Positions 42,647-50,793 of a DNA stretch of 64,000 nucleotides are shown here, piece after piece. Position 1 is the stretch's first letter, and each line of letters begins with the position of its first letter. The position numbers and the translations under genes are program-made. The DNA lies in NCBI RefSeq assembly GCF_000161455.1, contig NZ_CM000745.1, forward strand, positions 3,492,810-3,556,809. Direction: 5' to 3'. Below the pieces are notes generated by a model, which had not been told where the DNA came from, searched no databases, and saw nothing but the letters and a program-made list of their open reading frames with translations. Origin of the DNA: Bacillus pseudomycoides DSM 12442 (GTDB taxonomy: Bacteria; Bacillota; Bacilli; Bacillales; Bacillaceae_G).

Positions 42647-42697
42647 TCTTGTTTACTCTTTTGCTAAAAGCAGAAAGTAAACAAGATATTTTTTATT
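42647..42697 (+). terminator. ahrC terminator
   Basis: ATCTTGTTTACT and AGTAAACAAGAT form a perfect 12-bp stem with a secondary hairpin in the loop, then ATTTTTT. Confidence 0.88.
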
Positions 42698-42766
42698 CTA
42701 GGAAAAATAGATGAATGTGAAGTGAAATATGGTGTTTTTCTAGAATGAAGTTAGGAAATCGATGGA

Positions 42767-42796
42767 TTGACCCGTAAAACGAATGTTTGGTACAAT
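42767..42796 (+). promoter_or_regulatory. recN promoter
   Basis: TTGACC, 18-nt spacer, TACAAT. I see no convincing LexA (SOS) box of the form CGAACN4GTTCG beside it. Confidence 0.6.
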
Positions 42797-42910
42797 GGAG
42801 CGGGCTAGAAGAGTAATTTATACATACAATATATATGATAAACGCAGAGTGAAAAGCGCTTAGCGAAAGCCCTTTTTAGGGGATTAGTTTATAACGAGGT
42901 GAATGGGGCA

Positions 42911-44650
42911 TTGTTATCGGAATTATCGATTAGAAACTTTGCTATTATTGAGTCATTAAATATTTCTTTTCAAAAAGGTTTAACAGTTTTAAGTGGTGAA
43001 ACAGGTGCCGGAAAATCAATTATTATTGATGCAATCAGCTTACTTGTTGGTGGCCGCGGTTCAGCAGAATTTGTTAGATATGGAACAGAAAAAGCTGAAA
43101 TTGAAGGTTTATTTTATATAGAGGATGATAAACATCCATGTATTACGAAAGCTGAAGAGCTGGACATTGAAATTGAAGATGGGATGATCATTTTAAAACG
43201 TGACATCGCTGCGAATGGAAAAAGTGTATGTCGTGTAAATGGTAAACTTGTTACATTGAGTATATTAAAAGAAATTGGGAAAACACTTGTTGATATTCAT
43301 GGACAACATGAAACGCAAGATTTGATGAATGAGGAACGCCATTTGTTTATGCTCGATCATTTTGATGGGGATCGTATCGTGAACCAATTAGAAATATATC
43401 AGGGCGTATACGGTGAGTATGAGCAGTTAAAAAAACAACTGAAATCCTTAACAGAGAATGAACAGCAGATGGCACATCGCTTAGATTTAATTCAATTCCA
43501 GCACGAAGAAATTCGTAAAGCGGATTTGAAAGTCGATGAAGAAAATGAATTGACGGAAGAGAGATTAAAAATCTCTAATTTCGAAAAGATTTATAAAGCG
43601 CTTGGTGATGCATACCGTTCGTTAAGCGAAGATGGTAGTGGACTTGATCATGTGCGAAATGCGATGGGACAAATGGAGAGTATTACACACCTAGATGAGG
43701 CGTATCAAGAGAACCATGATTCGATTGCAAATAGCTACTACTTATTAGAAGAGGTTGCCTATCAGCTCCGTGAAAGATTAGATATAATGGAATATGACCC
43801 GAATCGTTTAGATGAAATTGAAACGCGTTTAAATGAAATTCGTATGCTAAAGAGAAAGTATGGAAATACTGTAGAAGAGATTTTAGCGTATGCTGATAAA
43901 ATAGAGCAAGAAATTTTTACAATCGAAAATAAAGATGTACATATTGAAACGACGAAAAAGAAATTAAAAGAATTAGAAAGTGTAATTTTGAAGGAAGCAA
44001 CAATATTGAGCAATATGCGTCATCAACTTGCAGATCGTCTTACGAACGCAATCCACCAAGAATTAAAAGAATTGTATATGGAAAAAACGAAATTTGAAGT
44101 GAGGATTAAGAAAAGAGAAGGAAGCCATGATGATCCATTTCTAGAAGGGACACCAGTGAAACTTACGGCAGATGGATACGATCATGTGGAATTTTATATT
44201 TCAACAAATCCAGGTGAACCATTAAAACAACTTTCAAAAGTAGCTTCTGGTGGAGAGTTATCTCGTATTATTTTAGCTCTGAAAAGTATCTTTTCTAAGC
44301 ATCAAGGTGTTGCATCGGTCATTTTTGATGAAGTAGATACGGGAGTGAGTGGCCGAGTGGCACAAGCGATTGCGGAAAAAATTTATCGTGTATCTGTAAA
44401 CTCACAAGTACTTTGTATTACGCACTTACCTCAAGTAGCATCAATGGCGGATTCACATTTATTTATCCGTAAACAAGTTGCGAATGATCGGACGATTACA
44501 TCAGTTACTGTATTAAGTACAGAGGATAAGGTAACGGAGATTGCTCGAATGATTTCTGGCGTGGAAATTACCGATTTAACGACGGAACATGCGAAAGAGT
44601 TACTTACGCAAGCACATCGTTTTAAACAGACAGCAGAGGCTATCCAATAA
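42911..44650 (+). CDS. recN: DNA repair protein RecN
   Basis: SMC-like ATPase acting early in double-strand break repair. Walker A is SGETGAGKSIIIDAI near the N-terminus, a long coiled-coil fills about residues 150-390, and the C-terminal half has SKVASGGELSRIILALK and VIFDEVDTGVSG. The start is probably the TTG at 42911 (protein LLSELSIRNFAIIE, 579 aa), with GAGGTG 9 nt upstream; the GTG at 42899 is inside that site. Confidence 0.95.
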   Translation: MLSELSIRNFAIIESLNISFQKGLTVLSGETGAGKSIIIDAISLLVGGRGSAEFVRYGTEKAEIEGLFYIEDDKHPCITKAEELDIEIEDGMIILKRDIAANGKSVCRVNGKLVTLSILKEIGKTLVDIHGQHETQDLMNEERHLFMLDHFDGDRIVNQLEIYQGVYGEYEQLKKQLKSLTENEQQMAHRLDLIQFQHEEIRKADLKVDEENELTEERLKISNFEKIYKALGDAYRSLSEDGSGLDHVRNAMGQMESITHLDEAYQENHDSIANSYYLLEEVAYQLRERLDIMEYDPNRLDEIETRLNEIRMLKRKYGNTVEEILAYADKIEQEIFTIENKDVHIETTKKKLKELESVILKEATILSNMRHQLADRLTNAIHQELKELYMEKTKFEVRIKKREGSHDDPFLEGTPVKLTADGYDHVEFYISTNPGEPLKQLSKVASGGELSRIILALKSIFSKHQGVASVIFDEVDTGVSGRVAQAIAEKIYRVSVNSQVLCITHLPQVASMADSHLFIRKQVANDRTITSVTVLSTEDKVTEIARMISGVEITDLTTEHAKELLTQAHRFKQTAEAIQ

Positions 44651-44665
44651 TGGATAGCTTTTTTG
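44639..44665 (+). terminator. recN terminator
   Basis: GCTATCC / GGATAGC stem overlapping the stop codon, with six T. Confidence 0.85.
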
Positions 44666-44777
44666 CTCAAATGACGATTTCTTGATTCTTCCGGTTATAA
44701 ACAAAGCGTTGCAAGGAGAAATTAAAAGATGAAGTCGTTAGGCTGAATGTGGGGTAGGAGCGAGGAGAGTGAATGAA

Positions 44778-46070
44778 TTGAAATTAGAGCAATTCCGAAA
44801 AATAATAGGTCTTTGCCTCCTTGTTTCATTAATTTTTATTGGATGTTTTAAACCGCTTCGTACGTTTATTTCATCCCCGAAGCAACTCGTTATTTTTGAG
44901 GGTCAACAATCCGAAATAGCATCATTTCCAGTTTTCCAGGCTTCATCGACAAATCATCATGTTTTTACAGTGAGTTCAAATAAAGAACAGAAATCTGGAC
45001 TTGTAGTAAATTCGCATCAAAATGGTGAAGCGGATATGGTTTTTCAACTTGCTGGATTTCCAGTAAAAAAGGTAAATGTGAAAGTATTAAAAGATTTTAA
45101 AGTGATTCCAGGCGGGCAATCAATTGGAGTGAAATTGAATACAAAAGGTGTACTTGTTGTTGGACATCATTTAATTCAAACAGAGAGAGGGAAAGTATCG
45201 CCTGGAGAAGTGGCTGGTGTACAAGTTGGGGATATGATTACCGAAATTAATGGAAAAATAATTGAAAGAATGAGCGATGTGGCACCTTTTATTCATGATA
45301 GCGGAAAAACAGGTGAACCGCTTAACCTCGTCTTATTACGAGATGGTAAGTATATTCATACGAAACTAACACCAGAAAAAGATAATGGTGAATCGTCTTA
45401 TCGGATTGGCTTATATATTCGTGATTCAGCTGCTGGTATTGGAACGATGACTTTTGTTCATCCGGATTCGATGAAATATGGAGCGCTTGGTCATGTTATT
45501 TCTGATAATGATACGAAAAAACCAATTCAAGTAGAAGATGGACAGATTGTTCGTTCGACAGTTACTTCTATCGAACGCGGTAGTCATGGAAATCCAGGAG
45601 AAAAATTAGCAAGATTTTCACCGGATCGTGAAGTGATTGGTAATATTACAACAAATAGTCCTTTTGGTATTTTTGGTAAATTAAATACAGGTATAAAAAA
45701 TGGCATAATGGATGAAGCAATGCCGATTGCATTATCTCATCAAGTGAAAGAAGGGCCAGCGAAAATATTAACAGTTATCGATCAAGATAAAGTAGAGGCA
45801 TTTGATATTGAAATCGTAAGCACGGTACCACAAAAGTTCCCAGCTACAAAAGGAATGGTTGTAAAAGTTACAGACAAACGTTTGTTGGCTAAAACAGGTG
45901 GTATTGTTCAGGGGATGAGTGGTAGTCCGATTGTTCAAAATGGAAAAATGATTGGTGCTGTTACACATGTATTTGTGAATGACCCAACTTCAGGGTATGG
46001 TGTCCATATTGAATGGATGTTACATGAAGCTGGAATTAATATTTATGAGCAAGAGAAAAAAGCAAGCTGA
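44778..46070 (+). CDS. spoIVB: SpoIVB serine peptidase
   Basis: Forespore-secreted signalling protease that triggers pro-sigma-K processing by cleaving SpoIVFA. About 430 aa: N-terminal membrane anchor (IIGLCLLVSLIFIGCF), a PDZ domain (about residues 120-195, EVAGVQVGDMITEING) and an SA-clan serine peptidase domain with TFVHPDSMKYGALGH (His) and VQGMSGSPIVQNG (Ser). The start is likely TTG 44778 with GAGGAG upstream; GTG 44769 is closer to that site. The recN-spoIVB-spo0A order is conserved. Confidence 0.96.
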   Translation: MKLEQFRKIIGLCLLVSLIFIGCFKPLRTFISSPKQLVIFEGQQSEIASFPVFQASSTNHHVFTVSSNKEQKSGLVVNSHQNGEADMVFQLAGFPVKKVNVKVLKDFKVIPGGQSIGVKLNTKGVLVVGHHLIQTERGKVSPGEVAGVQVGDMITEINGKIIERMSDVAPFIHDSGKTGEPLNLVLLRDGKYIHTKLTPEKDNGESSYRIGLYIRDSAAGIGTMTFVHPDSMKYGALGHVISDNDTKKPIQVEDGQIVRSTVTSIERGSHGNPGEKLARFSPDREVIGNITTNSPFGIFGKLNTGIKNGIMDEAMPIALSHQVKEGPAKILTVIDQDKVEAFDIEIVSTVPQKFPATKGMVVKVTDKRLLAKTGGIVQGMSGSPIVQNGKMIGAVTHVFVNDPTSGYGVHIEWMLHEAGINIYEQEKKAS

Positions 46071-46093
46071 TTAACATCAGCTTGCTTTTTTCT
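46056..46093. terminator. spoIVB terminator
   Basis: AAAAAAGCAAGCTGA and TCAGCTTGCTTTTTT perfect stem overlapping the stop. Confidence 0.92.
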
Positions 46094-46265
46094 TGAGAAA
46101 TTCGTTGAAATTTTGTAAAAGTTCCGCAAGAGCTGTTTTTTGTTGTAAAATAAAAGAAAAGAGTGAACGTTTCGTTGTAAACCTATGATGGAATGTGTAA
46201 AGAAAGAAAATAAATGAACGATAAACATATTTTTTTGTGATTTTATCGGAAATTAAGAAACTTTA

Positions 46266-46295
46266 AAAGGGAAATTTCACACAATTGTCGAACAA
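46266..46295 (+). promoter_or_regulatory. spo0A sigma-H-like promoter with 0A box
   Basis: AAAGGGAAA (46266-46274), 12 nt, GTCGAACAA (46287-46295) fits the sigma-H pattern RnAGGAwWW-N11/12-RnnGAAT with one mismatch in each half. The Spo0A box TGTCGAA (46286-46292) lies inside the -10 element, so phosphorylated Spo0A could act directly here. In B. subtilis spo0A is known to be driven by sigma-H and autoregulated. Confidence 0.6.
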
Positions 46296-46356
46296 TTCAT
46301 GTAGCCTAGAAGCTTACACATGTCGGGAGAATCGATTCGGTAAGGGAGGAAAAGCT

Positions 46357-47151
46357 GTGGAGAAAATTAAAGTGTGTCTTGTGGATGATAATAAGGAACT
46401 AGTATCAATGCTAGAAAGTTATGTTGCTGCTCAAGATGATATGGAAGTAATCGGAATTGCTTATAATGGTCAAGAGTGTTTGAATTTACTGAAGGAGAAA
46501 CAACCTGATGTACTTGTTTTAGATATTATTATGCCACATTTAGATGGTTTAGCGGTGCTGGAAAAAATGCGTCATATTGAACGACTAAGACAGCCGAATG
46601 TGATTATGTTAACGGCATTTGGACAAGAAGATGTGACGAAAAAAGCAGTTGATTTAGGTGCTTCTTATTTCATTTTAAAGCCATTTGATATGGAAAATTT
46701 AACGGGTCATATTCGTCAAGTAAGCGGTAAAACGAATACTACAATTAAACGTCCACTACCATCTTTCCGATCTGCAACAACAGTAGATGGAAAACCGAAG
46801 AATCTAGATGCGAGTATTACAAGCATTATTCACGAAATTGGTGTACCAGCTCATATTAAAGGATATATGTATTTGCGAGAGGCAATTTCTATGGTATATA
46901 ACGATATCGAGCTTCTTGGTTCTATTACGAAAGTCTTATACCCGGATATTGCGAAAAAATATAATACGACAGCAAGCCGTGTGGAACGCGCAATCCGTCA
47001 TGCGATTGAAGTAGCGTGGAGTCGTGGGAATATTGATTCAATCTCGTCCTTATTTGGCTATACTGTATCGATGTCAAAAGCAAAACCTACGAATTCCGAA
47101 TTCATCGCAATGGTTGCAGATAAGTTGAGGCTTGAACATAAGGCTTCGTAA
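46357..47151 (+). CDS. spo0A: Sporulation master regulator Spo0A
   Basis: Response regulator (264 aa) that receives phosphate from the Spo0F-Spo0B relay and controls sporulation entry. Receiver: D10, D11, phospho-acceptor D56 (VLVLDIIMP) and K in YFILKPFD. DNA-binding effector domain: HEIGVPAHIKGYMYLREAIS and NTTASRVERAIRHAIEVAWS, identical in pattern to other Spo0A proteins. It starts at GTG 46357 with GGGAGG upstream, as usual. Several receiver residues differ from the B. anthracis version as I recall it. Confidence 0.98.
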   Translation: MEKIKVCLVDDNKELVSMLESYVAAQDDMEVIGIAYNGQECLNLLKEKQPDVLVLDIIMPHLDGLAVLEKMRHIERLRQPNVIMLTAFGQEDVTKKAVDLGASYFILKPFDMENLTGHIRQVSGKTNTTIKRPLPSFRSATTVDGKPKNLDASITSIIHEIGVPAHIKGYMYLREAISMVYNDIELLGSITKVLYPDIAKKYNTTASRVERAIRHAIEVAWSRGNIDSISSLFGYTVSMSKAKPTNSEFIAMVADKLRLEHKAS

Positions 47152-47257
47152 GTGTTGTTGTATCAAGATGTTAAGTGTATTTCATAACAAAATTTAATAG
47201 CCGATGAATTACGTATGTAAGCAATAAAGTACGTAGATAATTGGCGGTTAATTTAAA

Positions 47258-47311
47258 AACCTTCTATTTATTGGATTGAAATTTTTATTCTAATAGCTAG
47301 GAGGTTTTTTG
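47258..47311 (+). terminator. Probable spo0A terminator
   Basis: AAAAACCTTCTA and TAGGAGGTTTTT form a 12-bp stem (one G-U pair) around a ~30-nt loop, then T-rich. The GGAGG in the 3' arm also serves as a ribosome binding site for the integrase stub. Confidence 0.55.
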
Positions 47312-47315
47312 TTGT

Positions 47316-47510
47316 ATGAACAACTTTCAGATGAATGTTGAAAACTTTTTACTTCATTGTAATGCAAAGTATCTAAGTAGGAAAATAATTCGGTCATATG
47401 ACCAAACGTTGAAGTTATTTGCTTCATATTTAGAAAGAGAATTAAAGATTATGGATGTTGATAAGGTAAAACCTCTTCATATTCGGACGTATATTAAATA
47501 TTTAAAATAA
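47316..47510 (+). pseudogene. Tyrosine recombinase stub (N-terminal SAM-like domain only)
   Basis: A 64-aa frame, FLLHCNAKYLSRKIIRSYDQ then TLKLFASYLERE and VKPLHIRTYIKYLK, that matches the N-terminal core-binding domain of phage/XerC-type integrases. The catalytic domain with the Arg-His-x-x-Arg-Tyr residues is missing; translation stops right after the domain and the following 170 nt contain only fragments. It marks a past mobile element between spo0A and the Rap-Phr pair. Confidence 0.75.
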
Positions 47511-47631
47511 TTATTTCTGCAATGGTAGGGATGTGCGAGAGTAGAGGCGTTAATGTTTCCGATATTATGATAGATGTCCAAGAAGTATTTCAAGAAGCCG
47601 CGATTTAATTCGTGGTTTTTATTTTTACAAT

Positions 47632-47673
47632 AAAAAAGAACGCCTAGTGTGAGGGTTTTGGCGTTCCTTTTCT
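47632..47673. terminator. Terminator downstream of phr (bidirectional)
   Basis: AAAAGAACGCC and GGCGTTCCTTTT stem; on the minus strand it ends the rap-phr transcript. Confidence 0.8.
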
Positions 47674-47689
47674 TTATTTGATAATTTGA

Positions 47690-47983
47690 TTACAAATCCG
47701 CGTGAGTATCTTGTGCTACAATACCACCGTGGTCTCCAATACTTGCACCAGTGTTTCCATCAGCTAAGCCCCAAGGTTGTCCATGGTCATAAGCAGGTGC
47801 GGGTGTATCGCCTCCATTATCGGCAGGTGCAGGTGTATCACCTATATTTAATGCTAAATCAGGTCTTTGAGGTGCAGGTGTGTCACCTTTGTTCAATGAC
47901 GAAAATCCTGGGTTGTTGCTAACACCAAAAGTCATAATTCCAGCTAATGCTAATCCTGTTATTGTTAATCCAATCTTTTTCAT
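47690..47983 (-). CDS. Phr-type pheromone precursor with three GDTPAP repeats
   Basis: A 97-aa exported peptide precursor. The N-terminus MKKIGLTITGLALAGIMTFG is a signal sequence. The mature part carries three copies of GDTPAP (residues 33-38, 48-53, 58-63), each after K/I/G-type residues, then an Asp/Gly/His-rich tail. Its ATG shares one base with the stop of the upstream rap gene (TAATG), the standard rap-phr coupling. By analogy, export, cleavage and re-import give short peptides that inhibit the partner Rap. A ~97-aa, multi-copy precursor is larger than the classical ~40-60-aa Phr. The mature peptide cannot be fixed from sequence. Confidence 0.82.
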   Translation of the reverse strand: MKKIGLTITGLALAGIMTFGVSNNPGFSSLNKGDTPAPQRPDLALNIGDTPAPADNGGDTPAPAYDHGQPWGLADGNTGASIGDHGGIVAQDTHADL

Positions 47984-49080
47984 TACTTTAACGCCCCTTT
48001 AGCTAATAATTTTTTTCTCGCTTCATTACTCATGTAGAAATATTTGCTTGATTTTAAATGGTTTTCCTCAGCATAAAATTTATTTGCTAGTCGTTCGGTG
48101 TATTCCTCAATACAATCCCATAGTTCTTCTTTCCTAAAGTATGAAAATCTTGCCAATATAGCAGTTTCTAATTCTAGAGTATCGGATGAATTGTTTGATT
48201 TTTCTGAAATCTTAAAGCGATATTGATACTCTTTGTTTTCTAACTCGTTACAGATATTTAAGCCTTTTTCGATTAATTGAGATGCGATTTCCGTTTCACC
48301 TAATTTTATATTTTCATCAGCTTGTAAATATAAAGCTTTAAAATGGTTTGGCATATTTTCCGTAACTTCTGATAAGTGACGAATTGCTAAAGATGAAAGA
48401 TTTTGATTCGCATACATTAATCCGATGTTATTTCTAACACGTAGTAGTAATGTTTTTTCATTTTTCTTGTTTAGGCTATCTATAGCAGTGTTAAATCTTT
48501 CTTCGGCTTGTTCAAATTGTCTTAAATCTATACAAGATAGCCCGAAAATGTTATCACATAAAGCTACATTGATTTCGTAGCCCACATGTTTAGAAAATAT
48601 ATCTTTTGCCATTCGTATGTGGTCAATTACTAAAAGTGGTTTGTAAACTTGATAATAGAACGAAGCCAAACGATAATTAAACTCCGCTTCCTCTAATTCG
48701 TTGGATACAACATACATTAATAGCTTTTCTGCTTTTTCAAAATGTTCTCTCGCTTCATTGTAGTCTGCAAGAATTGTGCTGTGAACTGCTTTGAAGAAGT
48801 GGTAATAATAAGAAAGAAAGCTGTTATTAGGTATTTTGAAGGAATTAATTTTATCGAAGCTATCTTTTGTGATGTTAAGTCCATCTGTTAATACTTTATA
48901 TCTAAAATCTAGTAACGAATAATATAATGATAAATGTTCATCTTCCTTGATATTGGAAAGTCTATCTTCTATTTCTTGTTTTAACTTTGTTGCCTGTATA
49001 TTTTGTTGTGACAACATAGATTGATACCAGTCATTTAGCAACTTTGTAACCTGTTCATTCCCCTTCATTTGAACGTTCAT
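47983..49080 (-). CDS. Rap-family TPR regulator
   Basis: A 365-aa protein with the Rap architecture: N-terminal three-helix bundle (QVTKLLNDWYQSMLSQQNIQ, EDEHLSLYYSLLDFRYKV) and a C-terminal TPR domain from about residue 95 (for example NNIGLMYANQNLSSLAIRHL). Rap proteins either dephosphorylate Spo0F or block DNA-binding regulators and are inhibited by Phr peptides. The position of the catalytic Gln of RapH (Q47 in EEDQD) is Glu here (E48 in KEDEH), so phosphatase activity is doubtful. The ATG at 49080 has GAGGGG upstream. Confidence 0.9.
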   Translation of the reverse strand: MNVQMKGNEQVTKLLNDWYQSMLSQQNIQATKLKQEIEDRLSNIKEDEHLSLYYSLLDFRYKVLTDGLNITKDSFDKINSFKIPNNSFLSYYYHFFKAVHSTILADYNEAREHFEKAEKLLMYVVSNELEEAEFNYRLASFYYQVYKPLLVIDHIRMAKDIFSKHVGYEINVALCDNIFGLSCIDLRQFEQAEERFNTAIDSLNKKNEKTLLLRVRNNIGLMYANQNLSSLAIRHLSEVTENMPNHFKALYLQADENIKLGETEIASQLIEKGLNICNELENKEYQYRFKISEKSNNSSDTLELETAILARFSYFRKEELWDCIEEYTERLANKFYAEENHLKSSKYFYMSNEARKKLLAKGALK

Positions 49081-49316
49081 GAAATCCCCTCTACTTTTTG
49101 AATATTCTTATAAATAATAATAGCAAGAATAAGATGTAAAGAAATTAAGTTTACATATTTCTCGATATTTGTGTAACAATTTTATGTTCAATTAGATAAC
49201 TGACCATATTCATTCCACCTGTTTAGTAAATTCAAATATTTGGCACAGTAAAATAACTCAACACAGTATAATTTTCTTATAAAATACTGTATAAAGAAGG
49301 AAGGTCAATAAATTTT

Positions 49317-49352
49317 GAGGTGGGGGTCTTACTGCCCGTGAATAGCGGGATA
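49317..49352 (+). repeat. Copy B of a short dispersed repeat
   Basis: Core TTACTGCCCGTGAATAGCGG plus GATA; CCCG and CGGG can pair as a small hairpin. Related to copy A near spoIIIAH (31847-31881) at 19 of 24 core positions. It sits at the distal edge of the Rap-Phr island. Confidence 0.45.
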
Positions 49353-49436
49353 AATATGTTCCTGAAGTTTATGTAAGAATCTGCTTATGATATTATGATA
49401 TATATGGGTGGAAATATGGTGAATAGAGAAAATAAA

Positions 49437-49458
49437 CAGTCCTGCAAAACAGGACTGG
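49437..49458 (-). terminator. Terminator of YycC-like gene
   Basis: CAGTCCTG CAAAA CAGGACTG perfect hairpin; on the minus strand it is followed by TTTATTTT. Confidence 0.85.
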
Positions 49459-49459
49459 A

Positions 49460-49606
49460 TTATTCTTCATCTTTATTTTGTTTTTCTAGCTCAACTAACT
49501 TTTGAACTAAAATGTGCTGCGGCATATGCATAATTTGCTCAAGTGGAACACCTAGAGCTTTTGATAAACGAATTGCAGTATCCGGAGAAATTTGTAATGG
49601 TTTCAT
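49460..49606 (-). CDS. YycC-like small protein
   Basis: A 48-aa protein, MKPLQISPDTAIRLSKALGV then PLEQIMHMPQHILVQKLVEL and an acidic/basic tail. AGGAGG is 7 nt upstream of the ATG. The sequence looks like one long helix-turn-helix unit, and I associate it with the YycC family of bacilli (moderate certainty). It is divergent from the glpQ-like gene. Function unknown. Confidence 0.75.
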   Translation of the reverse strand: MKPLQISPDTAIRLSKALGVPLEQIMHMPQHILVQKLVELEKQNKDEE

Positions 49607-49656
49607 AGAAGTACCTCCTTTTTCGTATAGTATAGCATAAGATTGGGGGAGTGAGG

Positions 49657-50385
49657 ATGACTCTTATATTCGCGCACCGCGGTGCGGCGGGGGCGTATCC
49701 AGAAAATACAATGATTTCATTTAAAGCTGCGGAATCGTTTCAGGCAGACGGGATAGAATTAGATGTTCAATTTACGAAGGATAAAAAAGTTGTTGTGATT
49801 CATGATGAAACTGTCAATCGTACAACGAATGGAAAAGGTGCCGTTCGTAATTACTTATATGAAGATTTGCGAAAATTGGATGCGAGTCACCAGTTTTCGG
49901 AAAAGGTAGGTTTTTGCAAAATTCCTTTATTAGAAGAAGTGCTAGAATGGCTAAAATCGAATTGTTTGTTGCTCAATATTGAATTTAAAAATAATAAAAT
50001 TCCATATTGTGGTTTAGAAGAAGAAGTTATAACACTTATACGAAAGTTTGGTCTAGAAGATCGTGTTATTTTTTCTTCTTTTAATCATTACAGTATGAAA
50101 AGATGTCATATGATGGCTCCGGATATTCAAACGGCCATTTTGTATCGAGAAGGTTTACATAGCCCGTGGGCGTATGCGCGAAAAATGGGGGCTACTGCGA
50201 TTCATCCGAACTATCGTTATCTTCAGGATGCAATAGCTGAATTAACAATGGAGAGCGGAGTTGAAGTGCGGCCTTATACAATTAATGATGAAACTGTTAT
50301 GCGTAAGTATTTTGATATGAACATATCGGCGATTATTACTGATTATCCAGAAGCAGCGAGAGTGTTATTACAAGCGAAAAAATGA
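49657..50385 (+). CDS. yqiK: Glycerophosphodiester phosphodiesterase (YqiK-like)
   Basis: Hydrolyses glycerophosphodiesters to glycerol 3-phosphate and an alcohol. A 242-aa GDPD domain: FAHRGAAGAYPENTM with the catalytic His and PENT, GIELDVQFTKDKKVVVIHDE with metal ligands and the second His, and LLNIEFKN. No signal peptide, so it is cytoplasmic. The ATG at 49657 has GGGGGAG upstream. Confidence 0.93.
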   Translation: MTLIFAHRGAAGAYPENTMISFKAAESFQADGIELDVQFTKDKKVVVIHDETVNRTTNGKGAVRNYLYEDLRKLDASHQFSEKVGFCKIPLLEEVLEWLKSNCLLLNIEFKNNKIPYCGLEEEVITLIRKFGLEDRVIFSSFNHYSMKRCHMMAPDIQTAILYREGLHSPWAYARKMGATAIHPNYRYLQDAIAELTMESGVEVRPYTINDETVMRKYFDMNISAIITDYPEAARVLLQAKK

Positions 50386-50416
50386 GACCTTTCATTAGAA
50401 GGGTCTCATTTTTATG
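50379..50416. terminator. Bidirectional terminator yqiK/yqzF
   Basis: AAAATGAGACC and GGTCTCATTTT stem between convergent genes. Confidence 0.9.
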
Positions 50417-50421
50417 TTCTT

Positions 50422-50655
50422 TTATCTTCTGAAACGAGCTTGTACTTTGTTTCGTTTACGATCACGATGTACAACAAAGCCTCCAAAGATATAAAAACCG
50501 ATTGCAAAGCAGAATACACCTATTAAAAATTGTAACCATAATACAGGGATTGGAGATAAAAGAATACCAAATACAGTATCTCTCATCAATTTTATACCTA
50601 GCACTGCTAATGAGATGGGGATGAGTGCTAATAGAAGAGCAAGGTAACGCTGCAT
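50422..50655 (-). CDS. yqzF: DUF2627 membrane protein (YqzF)
   Basis: A 77-aa protein with two membrane helices (LALLLALIPISLAVLGIKLM and LWLQFLIGVFCFAIGFYIFG) and a very basic C-terminus. Length and position near the bkd operon match YqzF of B. subtilis. Function unknown. Confidence 0.85.
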   Translation of the reverse strand: MQRYLALLLALIPISLAVLGIKLMRDTVFGILLSPIPVLWLQFLIGVFCFAIGFYIFGGFVVHRDRKRNKVQARFRR

Positions 50656-50793
50656 AGATAATGCTCCTTTTCAGATAATTTTGTATATATCAAATGATGT
50701 TATATAGAAAGGGGATTTGTCAAGTGATTGCTGAACGAGTAAGATAAAGGTGTGAAAAATCTTGCAGAGATACTTCGAGAGGAAGTGGGATGT

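Larger units (their letters stand above)
49081..49459. other. Gap between rap and the YycC-like gene
   Basis: No gene seen. Just upstream of rap on the minus strand are -10-like sequences (TATTAT, TATAAG) without a clear -35. Copy B of the short repeat lies at 49317-49352, and a terminator at 49437-49458. Confidence 0.5.

Noticed and set aside
42639..42910. LexA (SOS) box at recN
   Set aside because: No sequence close to CGAACN4GTTCG was found near the TTGACC/TACAAT promoter.
47521..47608. Short 25-codon frame after the integrase stub
   Set aside because: No ribosome binding site and no recognisable similarity; most likely decayed sequence.
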